DNA of 64,000 nucleotides from Acinetobacter oleivorans DR1 (GTDB lineage: Bacteria; Pseudomonadota; Gammaproteobacteria; Pseudomonadales; Moraxellaceae), in NCBI RefSeq assembly GCF_000196795.1, contig NC_014259.1, positions 2,914,001-2,978,000 on the forward strand, written 5' to 3'. Below, piece by piece: positions 1 through 8,832 of the stretch; position 1 is the stretch's first letter; every line of letters begins with the position of its first letter. The position numbers and the translations under genes were made by a program. The notes under the pieces are model-generated. The model worked only from the letters and a program-made list of their open reading frames with translations. It was not told where the DNA came from and made no database searches.

Positions 1-2
1 AA

Positions 3-1589
3 AAGGGCTACTCTGTTGCTGTAATGGAAATGGGGCGACGCTGGGAAGCTAAAGATTTTGCTAAAAATAACTGGAATACCCGTCGTTGGATTTGGCGCCC
101 GGGCATGAAACTTTTCGGTTATTTCAACATGCGTTTTTTTCGCCATGTCACCATTATTTGCGGTAATGCTGTAGGTGGCGGTTCAATCACCTACGCCAAT
201 ACCCTACTTGTTCCACCTGAACATATTTGGGATGAAGGCACGTGGGCAGATGCAGCGGACTGGAAAAATGAAATGCCACAGCATTATGCTGAAGCAGAAC
301 GTATGCTTGGGGTGACGGATAATAAAATTTTCGGTCCTGCCGACCACATGCTCAAAAAAATGGGCGATGCAGTTGGGGTTGGACATACGTTTAAGCCCAC
401 TCGTGTTGCAACGTTTTTTCCACCCGAAGGTGAAGAAGGTGGCAAGACCTACCCTGACCCGTACTTTAACGGTGAAGGTCCAGACCGCGGAACTTGTACG
501 GCATGTGGCGGCTGTATGACGGGTTGTAAACACAACGCAAAAAATACCTTAGATAAAAACTATTTGTACTTTGCCGAAAAAAATGGCGCCAAGGTTTACG
601 AAGAAACCAAAGTCGTTGATGTTAAACCACTCAATGGTAAAGCCGATGGCAGCGATGGCTATGAAGTTACGACTGAATGTTCAAGCTCATGGTTTAATAA
701 ACAACGCCGTACATGGCGTGTTCGAAATGTGATTTTTTCGGCATCGTCTTTAGGTACGCAAGAAATGCTGTTCCGTTTAAAACAGTCTGGTTCTCTGCCA
801 AATGTTTCTGATGATTTGGGCAATCGGGTTCGTACTAATGCTGAGTCAATTTTAGGCGTTCGCTTTTTTGGTAAAGATGTCGACATGAGTAAAGGTGTTG
901 CCATTGGTTCAAGTATTTACCTTGACCATGACACTCACATTGAAGCAACTCGTTACCAAACTGGCTCAGATGCTATGGGCCTCATGTGTACTTACATGGC
1001 TAAAGGCAAACCAGGTTGGACGCGTATTTTCTTTTGGTTATGGGCCTTAATCTGCCATCCATTTATTTTCCTTCGCATGAGTAACCCTGTCAGTTTTGCA
1101 CGCCAGACTTTAATTTTCTTGGTGATGCAAACAGCAGATGCCTCTATTAATATGCGCTTGAAACGTAATTGGTTCTGGCCTTTTGGTAAGGTGTTATCGA
1201 GCGAAGGTAAAAAGCTACCTGTGTATATTCCGCAGGCCAATGCATTTACCGAAAAAGTTGCCAAAATGTTTAATGGTCACCCAATGACGACCATTACCGA
1301 AATTTTGTTTAACGTACCTTTTACAGCCCACTGTATGGGAGGTTGTGCAATTGCTTCAAGTCCAGAACGTGGCGTGGTAGATGGACAAAACCGTGTCTTT
1401 AACTATAAAAACTTATATGTTGTAGATGGCTCAATGTTAGGTGCAAATTTGGGGGTTAACCCAAGCCTTACCATTACAGCTCTTGCGGAACGTGCAATGT
1501 CTTATATTCCAGCTAAACATACTTTGGATGAGCAGCAAGATCATAGAGTAGATGCAGAAACCATAGAGATCACCAAAGCTTCTGCTTAA
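3..1589 (+). CDS. GMC family FAD oxidoreductase, 5' truncated by window edge
   Basis: The reading frame is open to the left edge (codons from base 3 read KGYSVAV before the first ATG at 24), so the N-terminal FAD-binding GxGxxG segment lies outside the window and 528 residues are visible. The C-terminal half carries the GMC signature: an HCMGGC segment followed by VVDGSMLGANLGVNPSLTITALAERA, the FAD-contacting end of the cholesterol-oxidase-like branch. A Cys-rich stretch (CTACGGCMTGC, about bases 496-527) is typical of this subfamily and resembles an iron-sulfur-type cluster ligand set. The family oxidises alcohols or sterol-like substrates using FAD; the substrate cannot be told here. A bidirectional hairpin follows at once. 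Family call is firm, function open. Confidence 0.85.
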   Translation, partial: KGYSVAVMEMGRRWEAKDFAKNNWNTRRWIWRPGMKLFGYFNMRFFRHVTIICGNAVGGGSITYANTLLVPPEHIWDEGTWADAADWKNEMPQHYAEAERMLGVTDNKIFGPADHMLKKMGDAVGVGHTFKPTRVATFFPPEGEEGGKTYPDPYFNGEGPDRGTCTACGGCMTGCKHNAKNTLDKNYLYFAEKNGAKVYEETKVVDVKPLNGKADGSDGYEVTTECSSSWFNKQRRTWRVRNVIFSASSLGTQEMLFRLKQSGSLPNVSDDLGNRVRTNAESILGVRFFGKDVDMSKGVAIGSSIYLDHDTHIEATRYQTGSDAMGLMCTYMAKGKPGWTRIFFWLWALICHPFIFLRMSNPVSFARQTLIFLVMQTADASINMRLKRNWFWPFGKVLSSEGKKLPVYIPQANAFTEKVAKMFNGHPMTTITEILFNVPFTAHCMGGCAIASSPERGVVDGQNRVFNYKNLYVVDGSMLGANLGVNPSLTITALAERAMSYIPAKHTLDEQQDHRVDAETIEITKASA

Positions 1590-1610
1590 ACCAGCAAGTT
1601 GTTTTATAAA

Positions 1611-1638
1611 AAAAAGCCTATTTAAAAATAGGCTTTTT
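1611..1638. terminator. Bidirectional intrinsic terminator
   Basis: A 13-bp perfect stem (AAAAAGCCTATTT with AAATAGGCTTTTT, 2-nt centre) flanked by A- and T-runs lies between the convergent GMC oxidoreductase and the OsmC-YcaO gene, so it can stop transcription from both sides. Confidence 0.85.
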
Positions 1639-1654
1639 TATTTCGCTTTTTAAA

Positions 1655-3853
1655 TTACATCGCTACGGCTTTAGCGCGAGCTGCATGCAATTTTTTATAG
1701 CTCTCAATCAGACGTAAATGGCGATCAAGTCCTTCTAGTTTCATGCTTGTTGGTGTTAAGCCATAGAAACGAACGCTACCATCGACAGAACCTAATACTG
1801 CATCCATTCGTGTATCACCAAACATACGGCGGAAATTAGTCAGGTAGTCTTCAAGCTCTAGTTCTTCATCTAACATCACTTCAAGCACCACGTTCATGCA
1901 CTGATAGAACAAGCCACGCTCAACGGTGTTGGTGTTATATTGCAAGTAAGTTTCGACGAGCTCTTTTGCTTCTTCAAACTGTTGTAAGGCAACATATATC
2001 AGCAATTTTAACTCTAAGATTGTGAGCTGCCCCCAAACTGTATTGTCATCAAACTCAATACCAATCAGCGTGGTGATTTCAGTGTAATCGTCTAACTCGC
2101 ATTCCTCTAAGCGCTCAACCAATGCCTCAAGCTGTTCATCATCTAAACGATGCAGATTTAGAATGTCTTCACGGAATGAAAGTGCCTTATTGGTGTTGTC
2201 CCAAATCAAATCTTCAACAAGATAAATTTCTGAATAATCCGGTACTAAAATACGGCAAGCGGTCGCACCTAAGTGCTCATAGACTGCCATATATACCTCT
2301 TTGCCCATCTCTTCGAGAATACCGAACAATGTTGCAGCTTCTTCTGCATTTGACTCTTCGCCTTCGCCAGAAAAATCCCATTCAACAAAGTCATAGTCAG
2401 ATTTAGAACTAAAGAAGCGCCAAGATACCAAACCGCTTGAATCAATAAAGTGCTCAACAAAGTTGTTCGGCTCAGTGACTGCATTACTTTGGAAAGTCGG
2501 TTGAGGTAAATCATTTAAGCCTTCAAAACTACGGCCTTGAAGTAATTCAGTCAGACTGCGTTCCAATGCAACTTCAAAACTTGGATGCGCACCGAAAGAT
2601 GCAAACACCCCACCCGTACGTGGGTTCATTAAAGTCACACACATTACAGGGAACTGACCGCCTAGTGATGCATCTTTAACTAATACGGGGAAACCTTGCT
2701 CTTCTAAGCCTTTAATACCAGCAACAATACTTGGGTATATTGCTAATACTTCTTCAGGAACATCCGGAAGTACAATTTCACCTTCTAAAATTTCACGTTT
2801 TACAGCACGTTCAAAAATTTCTGACAAGCATTGAACTTGGGCTTCTGCCAAAGTGTTGCCTGCACTCATACCATTACTTAAGTACAAGTTTTCAATTAAA
2901 TTTGATGGGAAATATACAACTTCATCGTCAGACTGGCGTACAAAAGGTAACGAGCAAATGCCGCGCTCTACGTTGCCTGAGTTGGTGTCATATAAATGTG
3001 TGCCAAGTAACTCATCATCTGGGTTGTAAATCTCAAGACAGTATTCATCTAAGATTTCTTTAGGTAATTCACCATTTGGACCCGGTTTAAACCATTTTTC
3101 ATCTGGGTAATGCACAAATTCAGCATTGGCAATTTCTTCACCCCAGAACTGGTCGTTATAGAAGAAGTTACAGTTTAAACGCTCAATAAACTCGCCTAAT
3201 GCAGATGCTAAAGCACTTTCTTTGGTGGCACCTTTACCATTGGTAAAACACATCGGAGACTGTGCATCACGAATGTGTAATGACCATACATTTGGCACGA
3301 TGTTACGCCAAGATGCAATTTCGATCTTCATGCCCAAATTTGCCAAAATGGCAGACATATTGGCAATGGTTTCTTCTAACGGCAGGTCTTTACCTTGAAT
3401 AAAAGTATGGCTTTCTGAAGTTAGGCTTGGCAATAACAATGCTTGTGCATCTGCATCGATGCTTTCCACTTCTTCAATAATAAATTCGGGGCCCGTTTGA
3501 ATGACTTTTTTAACAGTACAACGGTCAATCGAACGTAAAATCCCTTGGCGATCTTTCTCTGAAATATCGGCTGGTAATTCAATTTGAATTTTAAAAGTTT
3601 GCTTATAGCGGTTTTCAGGATCAACAATATTATTTTGCGATAAACGAATATTATCGGTTGGGATATCTCGAGCGGCACAATACACTTTTACAAAGTACGC
3701 TGCGCACAATGCTGACGATGCTAAAAAGTAGTCAAATGGGCCCGGTGCCGAACCGTCACCCTTGTAGCGAATTGGTTGATCGGCAATTACCGTAAAGTCA
3801 TCGAACTTAGCTTCCTGTCGAAGATTGTCGAGATAATTAACCTTGATTTCCAT
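1655..3853 (-). CDS. OsmC domain / YcaO domain fusion protein
   Basis: This 732-residue protein has two parts. Residues 1-140 are an OsmC-like thiol peroxidase fold with both expected Cys positions (SALCAAYF and DRCTVKKV). Residues about 180-560 are a YcaO ATP-dependent cyclodehydratase-type domain (ESALASALGEFIERL; LAEAQVQCLSEIFERA; a helical tail after 570). E. coli YcaO is about 586 residues and lacks the OsmC part; it has been linked to RimO-dependent beta-methylthiolation of ribosomal protein S12. The tail lacks the Pro-rich end of azoline-forming YcaOs, which fits an E. coli-type role. No RiPP precursor or partner cyclase is nearby. It stands alone, with the vanP porin upstream. The domain calls are firm; the biochemical role is inferred. 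Confidence 0.88.
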   Translation of the reverse strand: MEIKVNYLDNLRQEAKFDDFTVIADQPIRYKGDGSAPGPFDYFLASSALCAAYFVKVYCAARDIPTDNIRLSQNNIVDPENRYKQTFKIQIELPADISEKDRQGILRSIDRCTVKKVIQTGPEFIIEEVESIDADAQALLLPSLTSESHTFIQGKDLPLEETIANMSAILANLGMKIEIASWRNIVPNVWSLHIRDAQSPMCFTNGKGATKESALASALGEFIERLNCNFFYNDQFWGEEIANAEFVHYPDEKWFKPGPNGELPKEILDEYCLEIYNPDDELLGTHLYDTNSGNVERGICSLPFVRQSDDEVVYFPSNLIENLYLSNGMSAGNTLAEAQVQCLSEIFERAVKREILEGEIVLPDVPEEVLAIYPSIVAGIKGLEEQGFPVLVKDASLGGQFPVMCVTLMNPRTGGVFASFGAHPSFEVALERSLTELLQGRSFEGLNDLPQPTFQSNAVTEPNNFVEHFIDSSGLVSWRFFSSKSDYDFVEWDFSGEGEESNAEEAATLFGILEEMGKEVYMAVYEHLGATACRILVPDYSEIYLVEDLIWDNTNKALSFREDILNLHRLDDEQLEALVERLEECELDDYTEITTLIGIEFDDNTVWGQLTILELKLLIYVALQQFEEAKELVETYLQYNTNTVERGLFYQCMNVVLEVMLDEELELEDYLTNFRRMFGDTRMDAVLGSVDGSVRFYGLTPTSMKLEGLDRHLRLIESYKKLHAARAKAVAM

Positions 3854-4105
3854 GCTGGCACCTAAATATTTTTATGTGTCAGCACAGACACATAAAATTC
3901 TAAATATTGAAAAATAAGCCGAATCACAGCGAAGAAATTGACTTAAAAAAATGAGAGATTAAAGCCATGTGTTTAATGAGAGACTCAATTGGCTTTAATA
4001 AGATTGGCGGTATTATAGAGGGATTTTGTGCAGTTGATAACTAAAGTTAAAACATTGCTGCTTACAATGTTTTAACTTGTCTTCAATTTACTTAAATATT
4101 AATCA
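3854..4105. other. 252-bp intergenic region, OsmC-YcaO promoter side
   Basis: AT-rich sequence between two minus-strand genes. The only clear structure is the hairpin at 4044-4078 behind vanP. The remainder should hold the promoter of the OsmC-YcaO gene, but no convincing -35/-10 pair was picked out. Confidence 0.4.
4044..4078 (-). terminator. Hairpin terminator behind vanP
   Basis: A perfect 14-bp stem (AAGTTAAAACATTG with CAATGTTTTAACTT, 7-nt loop) lies just downstream of the porin on the minus strand. The T-rich 3' arm can act as the terminator tail; there is no long separate T-run. Confidence 0.6.
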
Positions 4106-5386
4106 TTAAAATTTAAAGGTGTAATCGACATTCAAACGTGTTTCATTTGCCGAGTGAAAAGTCATATTGGTAGGCATATCGTTGCGATAGTGAGAAAAAC
4201 GAGCTCGCATTCCCAAACCTTTTAACTTACCTTCTGGAATTTTATAGCCCAAATCAAATTCTATCGACTCTTCTTTAAAACGCTGATCGCCATATTGCAA
4301 CAAATCAATGTCTTCACCTTTTGCGTAGCGGGTCATAAAGCGCAGACCGTTTAACGAAACATCACCTACCCGCGCATTTTTAAAGTCATATTCATAACGA
4401 ATTGAGTAGACTTTTTCGTCTTTATTTGAATAGTCCGAACTCATAAAATCAAGCACGACTGGACTTTCAGTTCCCGACAAAAATGGTAAACCAGTTGAAC
4501 CAAACGACTGCATGTAGCCCAAAGAAAGCGTATGATTTTGATAGTTCAGACCAAATAAGCCACTAATATGTCGGTTATCGACTTCTCCTATTTTTTTGCT
4601 TCCAGTTTCTTCGCTATTAAAAAAACGCACGTCGCTTAAAAAATTAAGCTGGTCGGTTAAAGGCTGTTTGCCGTTAAATCCTAAAAATTGTTGCTGGTAA
4701 ATGTCTTTGAGTTCAGCATGATAAGCACGCAAACGGTAATCCTTTAACTGATAGCTTCCACCTAAGGTATAAAAAGAATCGGTAGTTGCCGCTTTGTCAA
4801 AACGATGGTTGATATTGTCCGTTCCAACATCGGTATAACGAATTGAGTCGCGCTGACGTACTTCGTCGACATAAAAGCCTTCGAGTTGAAGATTTGGAAT
4901 TTCATTTGAAACAAAGCGTATACCACGGTAAGTCTGAGGGAACAAACGTGCTGGCGATGAAAATAGGGTCGGTAATTGTGGAACTAAATCCCCCACAAAA
5001 AGCTCATTTTTTCTAAATTTAGCCTTCCCTGTAATGCCGATTTTTCCATAATAATCATCACGCGAGTTATCGGTATTCACTGGCAATAAGCCACTACGTG
5101 CATAGTCATCAGCACGGCTTCCCATCAGGTTAAAACCTGCCATTGCCAGTACATCAACACCGAACCCAACTGTCCCTTCGGTGTAACCAGACTGTCCTTT
5201 AAAAATTAAACCCTGCGCCCAATCTCTGGCTGCTGTATAGGGATATGGGTCTTTTTTATAGTCTCGGTCAAAGTAAAAATTACGTAGTGTTAGCTCAGCT
5301 TTACTATCTGCAAGAAATTCGGCATGCACAACTTGACTAAATAATGGGCACAAGCATACCCCCACCCATAATGGTGTCTTTTTCAT
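4106..5386 (-). CDS. vanP: OprD family outer-membrane porin, VanP-like
   Basis: A 426-residue beta-barrel porin of the OprD family with a signal peptide (cleavage likely after VVHA, residue 22). It has repeated amphipathic strands with aromatic girdles and a C-terminal Phe (VDYTFKF) used by the Bam machinery. It lies 31 bases behind the MFS transporter on the same strand, as vanK-vanP do in A. baylyi ADP1, and would pass vanillate or related aromatic acids through the outer membrane. The motif pattern (ELTLRNFYFDRDY near the N terminus; RYEYDF late) recurs in two other porins of this window. Name from context; family firm. Confidence 0.8.
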   Translation of the reverse strand: MKKTPLWVGVCLCPLFSQVVHAEFLADSKAELTLRNFYFDRDYKKDPYPYTAARDWAQGLIFKGQSGYTEGTVGFGVDVLAMAGFNLMGSRADDYARSGLLPVNTDNSRDDYYGKIGITGKAKFRKNELFVGDLVPQLPTLFSSPARLFPQTYRGIRFVSNEIPNLQLEGFYVDEVRQRDSIRYTDVGTDNINHRFDKAATTDSFYTLGGSYQLKDYRLRAYHAELKDIYQQQFLGFNGKQPLTDQLNFLSDVRFFNSEETGSKKIGEVDNRHISGLFGLNYQNHTLSLGYMQSFGSTGLPFLSGTESPVVLDFMSSDYSNKDEKVYSIRYEYDFKNARVGDVSLNGLRFMTRYAKGEDIDLLQYGDQRFKEESIEFDLGYKIPEGKLKGLGMRARFSHYRNDMPTNMTFHSANETRLNVDYTFKF

Positions 5387-5417
5387 TTTTTATCTCAACT
5401 ATTTAATTTTTAATGGA

Positions 5418-6764
5418 TTAAGGTGCTGTTTTAAGAGAGTAGTTTTGCTCTTTTTGACTGCGGTAAAAAGCATTACCTAAACTTAAAATCAGGAAAATAG
5501 CCAAAATAAACACCACACCGTAATAGGCATAAAGCGTTGCGGGTGCTACACCTTTATCCAGGAAGATGCCTGCAACCGTTGGCGATAAAATTGCCCCAAT
5601 TCGTCCAAAACCAATTGCATAGCCCACGCCGCGACTACGAATTTCAGCATCGTAAATTGTTGGAGAAATAGAATATAAACCTGCTACACAGCCATTGATG
5701 AGTGTGCCAAGTAATAACCCAACCATGAGTGCAACACTGACTTGAGCGGAGACTGCGACAAATAGGAAAACACATGCCGAGGTTAGCCCTAAAAATAGAC
5801 TTAAGGCATAGAAAATTTTCATACGTGATGCTAATAAACCAATAATGGCTGCCCCGAAAATCCCGCCAATACTAATTAAAATGCCAGTACTTACACCTTG
5901 GTGTGGCGACATCCCCATTGAAATAAGAATTTTTGGTGTCCAGCTCATGACAAAGTAAAAGCCAAACATCACCAGAAAGAATGCAAACCATAAACAAAGT
6001 GTTTGAAATCCAAGTTGTCCAGCAAACAACTTGCCCAGTTCACTACCATTTTGCGTGCTGATTTTTTCATAATGCGGCATAACAGGTAATTCGTTTAGCC
6101 CCATACGATTTACAGTTGCATTAATTCGTTCTAGTGCCTGTTTTGGTCGTTTTGCAAGTAAGTAATCTAAAGATTCAGGTAATAACCATGCGCTGATCAG
6201 CAACATTGCAATGGTAGTCACCCCACCTGCTAAAAAGATTGAGCGCCAACCTAAATGCTCAATCAATGCCAGTGATAGTACCCCGCCAAGTGTCGCACCA
6301 ATTCCGTAACCGGTAGACATTAAGCTCACAGCAAGACTGCGCCAACGTGCATTGGCATATTCACTTGCCAATACATTACTACTCGCAAGGATGCCCCCCA
6401 CCCCAATTCCAGTAATAAACCGAAGTGCAGCTAACATGCCGTGACTTTGCACAAAAGCACAGCCCAGCATGCTCAGACCTGCAATGACAAGACAAACTAA
6501 GATGAGTAAACGGCGACCGATTTTATCAGCTAAAGGTGCAAGAAAAATTGAACCGGCAGCCATCCCAAAAAGACCTGAACTAAGCAATAAGCCAATTTGT
6601 GCGCCTGAAAGTGACCATTCTGCTGACACGGATGGAGCGGTAAATGCCATTACCATCACGTCAAAGCCATCAATAATATTGAGACAAATACAGATCAAAA
6701 TGACGAACCATTGATAGCGGCTCATATTGTTTTGATTGATCTCACTTAGAACGTCTCTTTCCAT
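5418..6764 (-). CDS. vanK: MFS aromatic acid:H+ symporter (AAHS), VanK-like
   Basis: A 12-helix major facilitator of 448 residues. The hallmark loop 2-3 motif LADKIGRR and the early D in ICLNIIDGFDVMVMAF are typical of the aromatic acid:H+ symporter family (PcaK, BenK, VanK). The start is set at 6764 because GGGAGA sits 8 bases before that ATG; an in-frame codon ten residues further upstream has no such site. It is cotranscribed with the porin behind it and diverges from the sulfatase operon across a region with two VanR-like palindromes. Expected role: inner-membrane uptake of vanillate or protocatechuate. The exact substrate is inferred. Confidence 0.82.
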   Translation of the reverse strand: MERDVLSEINQNNMSRYQWFVILICICLNIIDGFDVMVMAFTAPSVSAEWSLSGAQIGLLLSSGLFGMAAGSIFLAPLADKIGRRLLILVCLVIAGLSMLGCAFVQSHGMLAALRFITGIGVGGILASSNVLASEYANARWRSLAVSLMSTGYGIGATLGGVLSLALIEHLGWRSIFLAGGVTTIAMLLISAWLLPESLDYLLAKRPKQALERINATVNRMGLNELPVMPHYEKISTQNGSELGKLFAGQLGFQTLCLWFAFFLVMFGFYFVMSWTPKILISMGMSPHQGVSTGILISIGGIFGAAIIGLLASRMKIFYALSLFLGLTSACVFLFVAVSAQVSVALMVGLLLGTLINGCVAGLYSISPTIYDAEIRSRGVGYAIGFGRIGAILSPTVAGIFLDKGVAPATLYAYYGVVFILAIFLILSLGNAFYRSQKEQNYSLKTAP

Positions 6765-6901
6765 TTGTGTATCTCCCTTGGATAAGACATACACACGACA
6801 TTGCTGATATGAGCGATTGGGTGGTTATGCACATCCGTATCCATAATGACCTAGAGGAATATTTGTTTTTTGAGCATCCTGCTCTTTTTCTATACTGAAT
6901 A

Positions 6902-6913
6902 TTTGGATCCAAA
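6902..6913. promoter_or_regulatory. Candidate VanR operator, vanK side
   Basis: Perfect 12-bp palindrome TTTGGATCCAAA. It matches the VanR operator known from other bacteria (ATTGGATCCAAT) at the ten central positions. Binding by this window's VanR is inferred. Confidence 0.7.
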
Positions 6914-7017
6914 AAATCAACTAAAATTATAAATGGATTATTAAAAAGTATATAAACACATAAATTATATAAGTATAAAATTATTAAAAACATAAAATTA
7001 GAATGCTTGAATATTTT

Positions 7018-7029
7018 TATGGATCCATA
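7018..7029. promoter_or_regulatory. Candidate VanR operator, sulfatase side
   Basis: Perfect 12-bp palindrome TATGGATCCATA, sharing the TGGATCCA core with the other three sites. It lies upstream of the arylsulfatase gene. Confidence 0.65.
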
Positions 7030-7136
7030 TTAAAAAATCTATTATGATCGATTCTAGAGCATTTTTTAGCCAAAAAAAGCTCAGTTTATTTCTAGGAAAT
7101 GCAAGATGCATTTAGAAACATCAAAGGATTGTTGTT

Positions 7137-8822
7137 ATGAAACTCAAAAGAGTAAGTCAGCTTACATTGGGACTTTTTTTTGCCAGCCAATTATTTTACA
7201 CAACGCAAGCAGCACCTCCAAAAAATCAACAACCACCCAATATCATGATTATTTTGGCCGATGATCTTGGCTTTTCAGATATTGGCGCTTATGGCGGCGA
7301 AATTAAAACCCCTCATATTGATAGCCTATTAAAGCAAGGAAAAATGCTTTTTAATTTTCATGCTTCATCAATGTGCTCACCTACCCGTGCACAGCTTATG
7401 ACTGGTGCAGATAATCACTTGGTCGGTTTAGGTGCCATGTATGAAACGTCAAAACGACAAGAAAATTTGGTTGGAGCCGATAGCCCGCGTGCACTCCTCA
7501 AAATTGATGGCTATTCAGGGCACTTAACGCAAAATGCTTACACACTCGCAGAAATTTTAAAGACTAAAGATTATTACACCTTCATGGTCGGTAAATGGCA
7601 CTTAGGCTATGCTCCCGACCAAAACCCTAAAGCCCGTGGTTTTGATCAATCTTTTGCTCTGCTCGATGGCTTCGATTTACATTTTAAAGACCAACCTAAA
7701 AACTATCCGCGTAATACCCAATACACAGAAAATGGTCAAAAAGTCACACTGCCTGATAACTACTATTCGACCGACTTTTTTACACAAAAAGCGTTTGAGT
7801 ATTTAGACAAAAATAAAGCGCAAAAACCATTTTTTGCTTACTTAGCCTATACCGCTCCACATTGGCCGATACAGGCACCCGCTCATTACAGAGACTTATA
7901 TAAAGGTAAATACGATCAAGGCTACGATGCAATTCGTAAGCAACGCTTTGAGAGACAAAAGAAATTAGGATTAATTCCTGCAAACGCAGAATACCCAGTC
8001 GAGCGTGGCAACCAAGCTTTAGGCACTAAAAGCTGGAATGAACTGACATCACAAGAGCGCAAATACGAAGCGCGTAAAATGGAAGTTTATGCGGGCATGG
8101 TTACCCAGTTAGACGACCGTGTGGGTGATGTCATTCAATATCTTAAAAAGCATCATTTATATGACAATACTTTGATTGTGTTTATGTCAGATAACGGTGC
8201 TGAAGGTGGTGATCATAATTTCCCAATGGGTGATGCCGACAATCGCTATGAAAATATAGGCAACGCCAGTTCATATGTTTATATGGGACCACGCTGGGCC
8301 GAAGTGAGCAGCACACCATTTACTTACTGGAAATCAGCCGCGTCAGAAGGCGGTGTGCGAGTTCCATTTATTGTTAAGTCACCTGTTCAGATTTCTAAAC
8401 AACGTGGAATTAACAATAACTTTGCGACAGTGAGAGATATATTCCCAACTGTGATGGAGCTAGCAGGCATTCAAAATAGTCAAATTTATCCAGCAACTAG
8501 TACCAAAATCAAACCATCAGGTTTTAGTTTAATTCCTGCTTTTAAAGATAATACAGCCCGTATTCGTCCTGTTAATTATTATGACTTCAAAGAATTACAT
8601 GGCAGCCGCTATGCCAAAACTGATGAATGGAAACTTGTTGAAAACTCACCTTCTAAATTTAAGAGTCATGGCTGGGAACTCTACAATTTAAAAACAGATT
8701 TTAATGAGCAACATAATGTTTACAAAGAACATCCTGAGATCGTCAAAGTCTTAAATGACAAATATTTAAGATATGCCGATGAAAACGGCGTTGTGGATTT
8801 TGAGCAATATAACAAAAAGTAG
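7137..8822 (+). CDS. Periplasmic arylsulfatase (type I, formylglycine)
   Basis: A 561-residue sulfatase with a Sec signal peptide (hydrophobic LGLFFASQLF, cleavage near TTQA-AP, residue 25). Metal ligands appear as ADD (42-43) and SDNGAEGG. The active-site signature CSPTRAQLMTG places the formylglycine precursor at Cys80 with Arg84, a Cys-type type I sulfatase. The GKWHLG segment is the conserved Lys/His substrate-sulfate motif. It hydrolyses sulfate esters, in the periplasm given the signal. It is first in an operon with its own FGE (10-bp gap) and an OprD porin, all set inside the vanillate locus. An aromatic sulfate that yields vanillate or a relative is the natural guess for substrate. 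Confidence 0.92.
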   Translation: MKLKRVSQLTLGLFFASQLFYTTQAAPPKNQQPPNIMIILADDLGFSDIGAYGGEIKTPHIDSLLKQGKMLFNFHASSMCSPTRAQLMTGADNHLVGLGAMYETSKRQENLVGADSPRALLKIDGYSGHLTQNAYTLAEILKTKDYYTFMVGKWHLGYAPDQNPKARGFDQSFALLDGFDLHFKDQPKNYPRNTQYTENGQKVTLPDNYYSTDFFTQKAFEYLDKNKAQKPFFAYLAYTAPHWPIQAPAHYRDLYKGKYDQGYDAIRKQRFERQKKLGLIPANAEYPVERGNQALGTKSWNELTSQERKYEARKMEVYAGMVTQLDDRVGDVIQYLKKHHLYDNTLIVFMSDNGAEGGDHNFPMGDADNRYENIGNASSYVYMGPRWAEVSSTPFTYWKSAASEGGVRVPFIVKSPVQISKQRGINNNFATVRDIFPTVMELAGIQNSQIYPATSTKIKPSGFSLIPAFKDNTARIRPVNYYDFKELHGSRYAKTDEWKLVENSPSKFKSHGWELYNLKTDFNEQHNVYKEHPEIVKVLNDKYLRYADENGVVDFEQYNKK

Positions 8823-8832
8823 AGAAAACCAG

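Larger units (their letters stand above)
6765..7136. promoter_or_regulatory. Divergent vanK / arylsulfatase control region
   Basis: A 372-bp AT-rich gap between divergent genes. It holds two 12-bp perfect palindromes, TTTGGATCCAAA (6902-6913) and TATGGATCCATA (7018-7029), both built on TGGATCCA. The first is about 138 bp from the vanK start and the second about 108 bp from the sulfatase start, so each divergent gene has a site on its own side. No other structure was seen. Confidence 0.7.
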
